Positions 27,622 to 35,246 of a stretch of DNA of 64,000 nt are shown piece after piece (within the stretch, counting starts at the first letter, position 1; each line of letters begins with the position of its first letter). Position numbers and translations under genes: made by a program. The stretch comes from JACMLD01 sp039919885. GTDB lineage: Bacteria; Bacteroidota; Bacteroidia; Chitinophagales; Chitinophagaceae. Below the pieces are notes generated by a model. It had not been told where the DNA came from. It saw only the letters and a program-made list of their open reading frames with translations, and made no database searches. The stretch is taken from NCBI GenBank assembly GCA_039919885.1, contig JBDSEV010000086.1, positions 6,664 to 70,663 on the forward strand, written 5' to 3'.

Positions 27622-28713
27622 ATGCAGCAACTCCTTACACACCTCGCAGGTAAAATTCAAACAACAGCAACAACTGTTGCTACCCTTGGGTTCGATGGAT
27701 TTATTGACAGCATCGTTAAATTGGTCAGGCAAAAAGGCATTGCGGGGAAACCGTCCACCTATTTCAATCAAATGAGCGATTGGGGCAGTTATGTCCTGCA
27801 AAAAAAAGGTAGCAATTTTTCCAATGAGTTGCAGCAGTCTACTATCAAAGCAGGCGGGAACATGCCCAATATGGCCGGCGCACTGGCCAGCCTCGGTATT
27901 ACCGTCAATTGCGTGGGGGCGATGGGGTACCCGGTGATCGATCCGCTGTTCAGCCAACTGCACACCAATTGCCAGCTTTATAGTTATGCGCCGGCCGGCC
28001 GCTGCCAGTCCATTGAATTCGACGATGGCAAAATGATGTTGTACAGCATGGACGAACTCAACAATGCCAGCTGGCCATTGCTAAAAGAACGTGTCCCTAT
28101 TGCTACGCTCATAAAAATAATAGAAGACGCGCGTTTAATCGGCCTGCTCAACTGGGCAGAGCTGCCTGCCAGCACCGGTTTCTGGAAAGGCATGCTGCAG
28201 GACGTGCTGCCTTTTTGTAAAAGCAGGGATAAATTTTTTTTTGCTGACCTGTCCGATTGCAGCATCCGCTCAAAAGCGGAAACACGCGCCGCCCTGGATC
28301 TGCTGGCTGATTTTGCAACTTACGGGAAAGTAATACTGGGTGCCAATCACAACGAATCCATCTGTATCCATAATTGTTTATTTGAACCCATTACTGATTA
28401 CAAAGACATCAACCTTTTTGCTAAAAAAATTTTCGACGGGTTGAACATTGACACGCTGCTGCTGCACAACCGCGCCACTGCTGTTGCAGTTCGCCGGCAT
28501 GACCATGCGCAACAAAATAGTTTGCTGGTTGAATCGCCCGCGCTGCTAACAGGTGCCGGCGATAATTTCAATGCAGGGTTTTGTTTTGCACAACTGATGG
28601 ATTGCAGCCTGGCAGACAGCCTGGTAATTGCGCACCTGGTAGCTGCACAGTATATAAAAAATGGCTGCAGTTCAAGCTGCGATGCACTCCTCGACGCACT
28701 AAAAACCATATAA
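27622..28713 (+). CDS. PfkB/ribokinase-family carbohydrate kinase
   Basis: A 363-aa sugar kinase. The substrate-binding N-terminus reads LGFDGFIDSI and AGGNMPNMAGALASLGI, and the ATP/anion-hole motif TGAGDNFNAGF with catalytic base D314 is complete. These two motifs define the PfkB family, which phosphorylates a sugar hydroxyl with ATP. The first motif (GFDGFID) is less usual than the typical GxxxxD and may point to an unusual sugar. The next gene, a NagB-like deaminase, starts 8 bases after the stop, so kinase and deaminase/isomerase likely act in sequence on one sugar, plausibly an amino sugar. No transporter is adjacent. Confidence 0.9.
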   Translation: MQQLLTHLAGKIQTTATTVATLGFDGFIDSIVKLVRQKGIAGKPSTYFNQMSDWGSYVLQKKGSNFSNELQQSTIKAGGNMPNMAGALASLGITVNCVGAMGYPVIDPLFSQLHTNCQLYSYAPAGRCQSIEFDDGKMMLYSMDELNNASWPLLKERVPIATLIKIIEDARLIGLLNWAELPASTGFWKGMLQDVLPFCKSRDKFFFADLSDCSIRSKAETRAALDLLADFATYGKVILGANHNESICIHNCLFEPITDYKDINLFAKKIFDGLNIDTLLLHNRATAVAVRRHDHAQQNSLLVESPALLTGAGDNFNAGFCFAQLMDCSLADSLVIAHLVAAQYIKNGCSSSCDALLDALKTI

Positions 28714-28721
28714 ATTAACCA

Positions 28722-29447
28722 ATGGATATCGCCGTCTTCAGCACGCCAGCATTAGTAGCACAGGCTACAGCTAATAAAATACTTGCGTTCATACAAAGCA
28801 AACCCAACGCCCTGCTTTGCCTGGCAGGTGGCGACTCGCCGCGGCTTACCTACCAATACCTGGCAGCAGCCGTAAAAAGCAGTGGTACTAATTGCGGCCG
28901 GCTGCAGTTTGTAAGCCTCGACGAATGGGTGGGCATTCCCCCAACCAACACCGGTAGTTGCTTTTATTTTCTGCAGGAAACCATTTTTGGCCCGCTGGCC
29001 ATACCGCCGGTCAATATTCATTTTTTTAATTCGTCTGCTACCGATCTAACAGCCGAGTGTAACCGCATAGATAAAATCATCGCGCAGCTGCAGGGAATTG
29101 ATGTTTTACTGGCAGGTATTGGTTTGAACGGCCATATTGGCTTTAATGAACCTGGCTTGCCGCAAGCTTCCGCCCATGTGACTGAACTGGACAGCCTTAC
29201 GCAGCAGGTGGGACAAAAATATTTTGAACAAAACGCAAGCCTGCAATACGGCATTACCCAAGGCATGGCGCAACTGTTGCAGTCGAAAACCATTCTCTTA
29301 CTCGCCACCGGCACCAAAAAAGCGGCCATTGTGCAGCAAGCGCTTGAAGAAAAGATGACGGATGCAGTTCCCGCCAGTTTACTGCGACAACATTCCAATG
29401 CATTTGCCTTGCTTGACCGCGAAGCTGCAGCTTTGCTTACCCAATAG
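28722..29447 (+). CDS. Glucosamine-6-phosphate deaminase-like protein (NagB family)
   Basis: A 241-aa NagB-type isomerase/deaminase, which converts glucosamine 6-phosphate to fructose 6-phosphate and ammonia. The family pattern is present: phosphate-binding GGDSP near residue 36, SLDEW (D67, in place of the usual DEY), the active-site loop GIGLNGHIGFNEPG with H138, the ITQGM strand and a late ATGTKKAA loop. Differences from canonical NagB (Trp for Tyr in DEY) allow for another substrate. Second gene of an operon with the PfkB kinase. A strong hairpin lies downstream but has its T-run on the other strand. Confidence 0.83.
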   Translation: MDIAVFSTPALVAQATANKILAFIQSKPNALLCLAGGDSPRLTYQYLAAAVKSSGTNCGRLQFVSLDEWVGIPPTNTGSCFYFLQETIFGPLAIPPVNIHFFNSSATDLTAECNRIDKIIAQLQGIDVLLAGIGLNGHIGFNEPGLPQASAHVTELDSLTQQVGQKYFEQNASLQYGITQGMAQLLQSKTILLLATGTKKAAIVQQALEEKMTDAVPASLLRQHSNAFALLDREAAALLTQ

Positions 29448-29456
29448 GCAGGCAAC

Positions 29457-29487
29457 AAAAAAAGAAGGAACCCTTGCGGATTCCTTC
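29457..29487 (-). terminator. Intrinsic terminator of the 124-aa protein gene
   Basis: Minus-strand hairpin: GAAGGAATCC / GGGTTCCTTC with one mismatch and a GCAA loop, followed by seven T. It ends the minus-strand gene at 29529 and sits 10 bases past the NagB-like stop on the other strand, so it may slow plus-strand transcription too. Confidence 0.75.
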
Positions 29488-29528
29488 GGTGTATGCTTAT
29501 AAGGTCAGTAAAAAAAGTGACCGTTGTA

Positions 29529-29903
29529 TTAATTTAGTTTATCCGCAAAAAAAGCGATTAACTTTTCATCACTCATTTTGTTGGATGTAGACTCTTCGGT
29601 TTTAGTGTCCTTAAACTGCGGCGTTGCCGCCAGGTAATGTATAAACTGTTCCTGCGCCTGTCCGGTACCCGTTATGTGCAGGTGGGTAGCATTTTGGAGG
29701 TGTCCTGTTATTTCTTTGAAAAATTTTGCCTGCAATGTTTTCTTCTGATTCTGCTCATTTTTTTCGTTAGAATTTGGGGAAGTTTCTTCCCCTTTTACGT
29801 GCGCCAGGATGGAGGGTGCCCCGCTTTCAGGACTTTCGCTTCCGGCTACAACTGTTGCCTGGTGACCATCCATCCATATTCCGAATTGTTTTTGATTGTT
29901 CAT
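29529..29903 (-). CDS. Conserved 124-aa protein of Bacteroidota type
   Basis: A 124-aa cytoplasmic protein. The start FGIWMDGHQATVV, a charged Gln/Asn/Lys middle, then HLQNATHLHITGTGQAQEQFIHYL and a C-terminal LIAFFADKLN match a layout I know from small conserved Bacteroidota proteins (F-G-x-W-M-D start, hxxGPxxA/GTGQAQ turn). The fold may be related to domain 3 of release-factor-like proteins; this is a weak guess. Function unknown. A terminator with T7 follows it. No operon partner. Confidence 0.7.
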   Translation of the reverse strand: MNNQKQFGIWMDGHQATVVAGSESPESGAPSILAHVKGEETSPNSNEKNEQNQKKTLQAKFFKEITGHLQNATHLHITGTGQAQEQFIHYLAATPQFKDTKTEESTSNKMSDEKLIAFFADKLN

Positions 29904-30945
29904 ATCATTTTATTTTAATGTTATGTACTATAAAACAATAATCATACCCTGAAGAGCAACAGTTTGGAAACTTGTTAAAAGGCCGGCTTTTGATGTATTC
30001 AGCCTGCTAGCATAATTGCGGCTTCCATGTTGGCAGCTTAACAGCTAAACGGTACGGCTGGCCTGGTAAAAAAAAGGCGCATAATGGATAGGAAACCTCA
30101 TCGGGACACTGGAAGAAAAAAACTCGCCGGGTGACTCAATAAACAAACGTAAAAACGGACATTTATTGAATCACCTTTCACAGCGGTTTTTAAGGATGGT
30201 GGACATTCTTCAAAAGGATTTGGACTCATTCCTGCACCAGCAGGAGAATTTTCAAAGGTTTGGATTCCGGTTTGGATTTGGATTAGGTTGTTTTCATAGC
30301 TACAGGATCATGGTTAGGATGTTGGATTGGTTTGCATTCATAGGTAATGGATCGATTCACGTTAGGATTGGTTTGGTTTTCATAGGAACGATTCGTTTGG
30401 TCTGGGTTCGGTTTCGGTCTTTTCAAAGGATACGTTCATCTATAGGGATTTTGGTTACGGGCATTCACAGGGTTTGGATATTTTTTTTTTTTCAATGGAT
30501 TTGGATATTCTGCTAATCTTGTGTTTCGTTAATTTTATTCGCTGATTGTTACACAAAGAAACGGTGTTCCAGGTTGCTGTCAAATAGTGCATTCTATGAA
30601 AGCGTGGTCATAAATAAAGCGGAACGGCAGTAGCGTAAAAACGACAGATTTTGGCAAATCCACTTATTCAAAATTATAATTCCTTACCCCTCCCGAAAGG
30701 GGGCTACTAAATTGCGTAAAAAATCGGTTTTTCCTTGATCCCGATCAGTTGGATTGGCTAAAAATTCCCTTTTAGGGACATACGGCAAGCGATGATGCTG
30801 ACTTGTTTTTGATCAATATGGGCCGTGCAACTACAGCAAATGCAACCGCACCAACCTGCTACCCGTTCTTTTCTTCCATAATTTTAACCCGGCGTTTCAA
30901 AAGAATAGTAATTCCATCTTACACCCATTAATTTTTTTAACTATT
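29904..30945. other. Gene-poor kilobase with GT-rich degenerate repeat
   Basis: Over 1 kb without a supported gene between a minus-strand and a plus-strand gene. It contains the GT-rich low-complexity tract described separately (30238-30520). The remainder (29904-30165 and 30520-30945) shows no recognisable frame. A 116-codon plus-strand frame at 30166-30516 is a product of the low-complexity tract. I found no tRNA-like cloverleaf. Confidence 0.5.
30238..30520. repeat. GT-rich degenerate tandem repeat (GGTTTGGATT words)
   Basis: The plus strand repeats GGTTTGGAT(T), TTGGATTTGG and CATAG words at irregular spacing; part of it has a rough 42-44 base period (CATAGGTAATGG, CATAGGAACG, CATAGCTAC). 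It also holds a run of 12 T at 30481-30492. On the minus strand three short frames give Asn-Pro-rich peptides (YPNP, NPNPNRNP), interrupted by stops. It may be a decayed repeat-protein gene or a non-coding GT/CA-skewed tract. Confidence 0.5.
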
Positions 30946-31803
30946 TTGACACAAGCATTTGCTGATTCTATTGCGGAACGTTGCGGCATACATACTACCG
31001 GCTATGCACAGGTGCACGGCGGAGATATCAATGAAGCATATTGCCTGCAAGGGCCGGGCATAAACTATTTTTTAAAACTAAATGATTCGGTCTCCTGTCC
31101 CGCCATGTTTGTGCGTGAAGCAGCAGGCCTTTCCGCAATTAATCATACAAACAGGATAGCAACGCCGGCAGTCATTGACCAGGGCGTATTGGCGGACAAG
31201 CAATGGCTCCTGCTGCAATGGGTTGAAAAAGGAATCACCCCAGCAGGCGCCATGGAAAATTTTGGAACCGCACTTGCTGCCATGCACCTTCAACCACAAC
31301 TTTTTTTTGGATGGCATACAGATAATTACATTGGCAGCCTTCTGCAAGTGAATACACGGTGCAGTGGCTGGACCGAATGTTATACGGAATACAGGATTAT
31401 GCCACTCGTAAAAATATTGTTTGATAAAAAGTTTATTGTTACAGCGGATTTGCGCGCTGCTGCTGCGTTTTGTAAGCATGCTGCCGGATTGTTTCCGGAA
31501 GAGCCCCCTTCTCTTTTACACGGCGATCTATGGGGCGGTAATTTCATGATAAATACAGAGGGCCAGGCCGTGGTTTTTGATCCGGCCGTATACAATGGAC
31601 ACCGGGAAATGGATATTGGCATGACCAAACTATTCGGTGGTTTCAGCCAGGGTTTCTATGATGCTTACCAGGAACAATATCCTTTACAGCCTGACTGGCA
31701 AACGCGATTGCCCTTCACCCAATTGTATCCTTTACTGGTGCATGCCGTCCTCTTTGGTGGCCATTACCTAAACAAGTCACTTGAGATCCTTCACCGTTTA
31801 TAG
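30946..31803 (+). CDS. Fructosamine kinase family protein
   Basis: A 285-aa kinase-fold protein of the fructosamine-3-kinase/YniA family, which phosphorylates ketoamines formed by glycation of amines or proteins. Family motifs: GGDINEAY at residues 25-32, catalytic K44 (FLKLN), LLHGDLWGGN with D194 and N199, and FDPAVYNGHREMD with D212. The C-terminal QLYPLLVHAVLFGGHYL matches YniA-like proteins. The start is TTG 30946, the first usable start; there is no in-frame ATG nearby upstream, so the N-terminus is uncertain by a few codons. The next gene starts 28 bases after the stop. Confidence 0.88.
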   Translation: MTQAFADSIAERCGIHTTGYAQVHGGDINEAYCLQGPGINYFLKLNDSVSCPAMFVREAAGLSAINHTNRIATPAVIDQGVLADKQWLLLQWVEKGITPAGAMENFGTALAAMHLQPQLFFGWHTDNYIGSLLQVNTRCSGWTECYTEYRIMPLVKILFDKKFIVTADLRAAAAFCKHAAGLFPEEPPSLLHGDLWGGNFMINTEGQAVVFDPAVYNGHREMDIGMTKLFGGFSQGFYDAYQEQYPLQPDWQTRLPFTQLYPLLVHAVLFGGHYLNKSLEILHRL

Positions 31804-31831
31804 TATATTTAAATTGTACTTTTATACTACT

Positions 31832-32761
31832 ATGCCGGCATCCTGCACACTCGTTTTTATTCCGCTGGTATACCTCTTATTCACCAGCGGCAGTTGCAAT
31901 CAACGAAATGTATCCCGGTTAGTTCCCGACCCGGCGGAGTTTAATATACAGTTGCCGTTTAAGACTGACCGCAAGGGTATATTGATTGCAACGCAATGGG
32001 GTGCTGCTAAAACGGTAGTCAACCTTTACCTCGACAATCATTCGCCCACCTGGGCCAGCAACAATATTATAACGTCCAATAAGTCCATAAAAAAATCAAA
32101 TGATTTTTTATTCCGTACCACTACCGCAGACGGTAAAACAATAGCAGGTGATGTATATATCTGCGACAGTATCGGGCTAGGCGGGGTAGCCTTCCGCCAG
32201 GTGCCTATCTACAATATCTCCAATGAAACCAATGCGCATGCTGCAGACGGTGCCATTGGTGAAAACATCATGACTGAAGGAATCTGGAAAATAGATTTTT
32301 TGCACCGCGTGATAAGTTTTGCATCCACTGCAGATTCCATCGAAGGCTTGAAAGAGGCTGAACAATTACCGGCCAGCTTTACCAGTAGCGGAATTGAAAT
32401 AACGGTTGACTGCAGCAATCACATTCAAAAACAATTTGAATTGGATTTGGGATACAATGGCAGTTTCATTCTACCGGCGAAAGAATTTGCAGCCATTGCT
32501 GCAGGTAACAAAAAAATGTATATCGATTCCATGCGCTTCGCTACGCCGGCCAGTGCTGTGAATACTGAAACCACCAGCGTCATTGACAGTATCCGAATCG
32601 GGCATCATTCTTTTACAGTTTCGCTTTGTACTAATCCACTTGTAAAAGAAAGACTGGTTGGCCTGAGGTTTTTCCGGCAATTTGAATTTATTATCATTGA
32701 TTACCCGGGCAAAAAATGCTACATATCAAGGCAACAAAATAAGTTACCGGAAATGAAATAA
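31832..32761 (+). CDS. Secreted aspartyl-protease-like protein (degenerate retropepsin fold)
   Basis: A 309-aa protein counted from ATG 31832. The N-terminus is hydrophobic and ends in LLFTSGSCNQ, a weak lipobox (Cys near residue 21), so it may be a lipoprotein. Two similar halves follow: in the first, VNLYLDNHSPTW replaces the catalytic DTG region, in the second FELDLGYNGSFILP. Each half ends in an IGENIM...WKIDFLHRVISF or VGLRFFRQFEFIIIDY strand pair, the hallmark of clan AA (pepsin/retropepsin) folds in Bacteroidota. With DLG and LDN instead of DTG, protease activity is doubtful. It follows the fructosamine-kinase-like gene by 28 bases and may be cotranscribed. Confidence 0.72.
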   Translation: MPASCTLVFIPLVYLLFTSGSCNQRNVSRLVPDPAEFNIQLPFKTDRKGILIATQWGAAKTVVNLYLDNHSPTWASNNIITSNKSIKKSNDFLFRTTTADGKTIAGDVYICDSIGLGGVAFRQVPIYNISNETNAHAADGAIGENIMTEGIWKIDFLHRVISFASTADSIEGLKEAEQLPASFTSSGIEITVDCSNHIQKQFELDLGYNGSFILPAKEFAAIAAGNKKMYIDSMRFATPASAVNTETTSVIDSIRIGHHSFTVSLCTNPLVKERLVGLRFFRQFEFIIIDYPGKKCYISRQQNKLPEMK

Positions 32762-32765
32762 GTTT

Positions 32766-33500
32766 CTACCGCGGCCGCTTTCTTTTTTCAACCGCCCTGA
32801 ATTTTACAGCGCTATCATTGATGTACAAAAACATTTTCTGGTTGTCGGTAGCGCGGCAAAATTGATAAGACGGCCGGTAACGCAACATGAACTGCTGCAA
32901 CGAATCGCCCGAGAGGCGCGTAAGAAAGGCCACACGCGTACGCGGAAACCGGGCATCGATATATTCTTCCTCGTCTTCTTTTATAACACGTTGCTTCAGC
33001 GCGCGCTTCCGGCGCTCTCCTTTGGAAAAAAAACCAACGGGGCTAAAGTTCAATCCCGGTGCATCGCCCGCCCGCTTTTTATTAATTAACGTAACAGGGT
33101 GTTTTTTATCAAGTATAAACGCATAGTCCCTTCTCCTTTCCAATGAATCTGCCCGGTATTTACTCATTTCGTCAATTTCCACTGTGGGCAGCGCTACTAT
33201 ATTTGGTGTAAGAAAAATCGTGTAGCTGGCGGCGGAAGGACTGGCAGTTAGATAAAACGTATCTGTATGGTAACCGGCTGAAGAAAATACCAGCGTGTCT
33301 GACACTGCGGCTGCAATACGATAATTGCCGCCCAAATCGGAGGTGTTGTATTTCCCGCTGCTGTAATTGTGTACGCCTACCCCCGGGATTACTTCCTGGC
33401 TGTTTTTTTTAAATATCCTGCCAAATAAATATTGCTGTCCGAATACCGGTGATGTGCAAACGCTAAAAAATAATATACAGTAACATATTCTGTTCAGCAT
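32766..33500 (-). CDS. Secreted protein with carboxypeptidase-regulatory-like domain
   Basis: A 244-aa protein with signal peptide (ends SPVFGQQ, about residue 22). Residues 24-105 form a CarboxypepD_reg-like beta sandwich: LFGRIFKKNSQEVIPGVGVHN, NTSDLGGNYRIAA, DTLVFSSAGY. The rest is a basic tail (GERRKRALKQR, KFRAVEKRKRPR) of the kind seen in short Bacteroidota proteins of this class that lack the TonB barrel. It probably sits on the outer surface or in the periplasm. It converges on the preceding gene with only 4 bases between stops, and no terminator is visible there. Confidence 0.8.
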   Translation of the reverse strand: MLNRICYCILFFSVCTSPVFGQQYLFGRIFKKNSQEVIPGVGVHNYSSGKYNTSDLGGNYRIAAAVSDTLVFSSAGYHTDTFYLTASPSAASYTIFLTPNIVALPTVEIDEMSKYRADSLERRRDYAFILDKKHPVTLINKKRAGDAPGLNFSPVGFFSKGERRKRALKQRVIKEDEEEYIDARFPRTRVAFLTRLSGDSLQQFMLRYRPSYQFCRATDNQKMFLYINDSAVKFRAVEKRKRPR

Positions 33501-33711
33501 ACGTAGTGAGCGAATTAGTGTGTATAATTTCGCTATAAAAATCCAATTGGGCCTGGGAAGGCTGCTATACTATTTTATATTAAGATTAGTTTAACTTTTA
33601 TCAAACAGAGCCACCTGCGGGCAACTTACACGATTGTCAGTAGCTTTGGATCTGTAGCAGTTGGATATTTGATGACTTAAAAAAATCCATTGGTCCTGCT
33701 CCACTTTAGTT

Positions 33712-34446
33712 TTAATCCCGGTTCCTGCCCATTTCATCCGGGTAGAGCTGTTTTAAGGGATCGCTTTGCCAGAATGCTTTTGTGTCAACATCCAGGATGC
33801 TGAGCCGGCCGGTAAAAGCGGCCCCTGTATCTATGTTCCATACATTGCAACCTTGCATGGGCGTGGTTACATTAAAATAAAGTGTGGGTGTATGACCAAT
33901 ATAAATTTCCCGAAACAGTTTCAGCCGCCTGGGGTATACCAACGAATCCTCCGCTATATTCTTATCGATTGTCATCGCCATTTCCCAGAGCGTTCTGTCC
34001 CAGCTTACATTAGAAGGATGCGCTTCTTTTTGGGGGCCGTGCATAGAAGTAAACCCAGCATGCACAAATAGCCGGTTCTGGTCATCTGTGTAATACAAGT
34101 GCATGGCTTCAAAAAATTGCAGGTGTTTGCTGCGTGCCGCCCGGTCTGCAGCCGCATAACTTTTAATAGTGGCTTGTCCGCCGTGCAGCAACCAGGTTTT
34201 GTCGGCATGGTCGGTCCGCAACCATTCTTCACACCATTCGTCGTGGTTACCCTTCAGAAAAATGCAATCCTGTTTTTCCGCCAGCGCCATCACATAATCA
34301 ATTACCTGTGCAGATTCACTCCATCCATCTACAAAGTCACCGAGGAATACCAGCCTGTCTTCGGTTGATACGGCAGCCCTTTCCAGCACCTGTACCAGCG
34401 CCCGCAGACCACCATGTATATCACCAATAACTAAAATTCTTTTCAT
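33712..34446 (-). CDS. PPP-family metallophosphatase, coupled to the 2'-phosphotransferase
   Basis: A 244-aa phosphatase counted from ATG 34446. Motifs of the phosphoprotein-phosphatase (PPP) branch of metallophosphatases are in order: GDIHGG (D9, H11), GDFVDG (D37, D40), KGNHDEW, and later HAGF and IGHTP. That set fits serine/threonine or diadenosine-tetraphosphate-type phosphatases. Its ATG shares its A with the stop of the upstream kptA-like gene (TAATG), so its translation depends on that gene. The pairing suggests it acts on the product or substrate of RNA 2'-phosphate removal, or in the same RNA repair step; this is inference. Confidence 0.88.
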   Translation of the reverse strand: MKRILVIGDIHGGLRALVQVLERAAVSTEDRLVFLGDFVDGWSESAQVIDYVMALAEKQDCIFLKGNHDEWCEEWLRTDHADKTWLLHGGQATIKSYAAADRAARSKHLQFFEAMHLYYTDDQNRLFVHAGFTSMHGPQKEAHPSNVSWDRTLWEMAMTIDKNIAEDSLVYPRRLKLFREIYIGHTPTLYFNVTTPMQGCNVWNIDTGAAFTGRLSILDVDTKAFWQSDPLKQLYPDEMGRNRD

Positions 34447-34985
34447 TACTGTGTAATATAAGCAATGGGTACGAAATCGGTTAGCCACACCTTGTTGTCT
34501 GATAAATAGAATTTGTATCCTTCGTCAAACATGGCCTTTGCCTGTATATGCAAGACAACCGGCTTTCCATGCCTGCTACCTACTGCCACCGCGGTTTCAA
34601 CGGTTGCGCTTAGGTGCACATGCTGCCGGTTTTGTTTTTGTAATCCATTGCTGCGGATGCTATTGAGGAACCTCCCGGTTGTGCCGTGGTATAATATATT
34701 GGGCGGCATGCTTTCCGGCAAATTCAATGCTACGTCAATGCTGTGTCCCTGGCTGGCCCTGATCATGGTTTTGTCATCATTCAACGCAAAACGTTGTTTA
34801 TCGTTGGTGGCTACAATGGTTTGAATGAGCGCTTCATTTACCGCTATACCTTTTGCAAGCAGTTTATCAATAAGCGCTTGCACCGGCGTCCACCCATGTG
34901 CATCCAGCTGCAAGCCAATTTTTTCCGGTTGATGGCGCAACACCAGGCTCATCAATTTGCTGATATGATTAAGTTGCTGACTCAT
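34446..34985 (-). CDS. kptA: RNA 2'-phosphotransferase (Tpt1/KptA)
   Basis: A 179-aa enzyme of full family length. It moves an internal RNA 2'-phosphate to NAD+, giving ADP-ribose 1'',2''-cyclic phosphate. The N-terminal winged-helix part has SLVLRHQPEKIGL and GWTPVQALI. The catalytic tetrad known from Tpt1 (Arg-His-Arg-Arg) is visible as R17-H18, R65 (KQRF) and R120 (NRQHVHLS), with YHGT (H100) in the NAD+ site. Bacteria have no known tRNA splicing that leaves a 2'-phosphate, so its target is an open question. Translationally coupled to the PPP phosphatase downstream through TAATG. Confidence 0.93.
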   Translation of the reverse strand: MSQQLNHISKLMSLVLRHQPEKIGLQLDAHGWTPVQALIDKLLAKGIAVNEALIQTIVATNDKQRFALNDDKTMIRASQGHSIDVALNLPESMPPNILYHGTTGRFLNSIRSNGLQKQNRQHVHLSATVETAVAVGSRHGKPVVLHIQAKAMFDEGYKFYLSDNKVWLTDFVPIAYITQ

Positions 34986-35074
34986 TATTTAGCTGTGTAC
35001 TTTTATTTTGCGATGCTGGACAATGGCGGACTAGTCCTTTTTTATTAATGCAATTTACTACGTTCCTATTTTTT

Positions 35075-35104
35075 TTTGGGATTTGATAAATTTTCCTACT
35101 TTTG
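35075..35104 (+). promoter_or_regulatory. Bacteroidota-type promoter of the MATE gene
   Basis: TTTG at 35075-35078, 18 bases, then TACTTTTG at 35097-35104, a full match to TTTG / TAnnTTTG. Start of transcription would be near 35111, giving a leader of about 135 bases before the ATG at 35247. I see no clear riboswitch in that leader. Confidence 0.7.
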
Positions 35105-35246
35105 ATTTTATCATACTGTCAGTTTTATGAAAATGTTCTAGGTTCGCCCCCCATTGTAAAGAACCGTCACACCTTTTATTGTTTCTACCTGCGCGCAGCA
35201 ATCTCTTGTTGCCGAACTCATTTTATTTATTCAAAAGATTTCCAGC

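Noticed and set aside
30166..30516. 116-codon plus-strand frame with Phe/Arg/Ile-rich sequence
   Set aside because: Its sequence is dictated by the GT-rich low-complexity tract, with no domain pattern; treated as repeat, not gene.
31832..32761. Active aspartyl protease
   Set aside because: The catalytic DTG is DLG in one half and LDN in the other; the fold is likely but activity is not supported.
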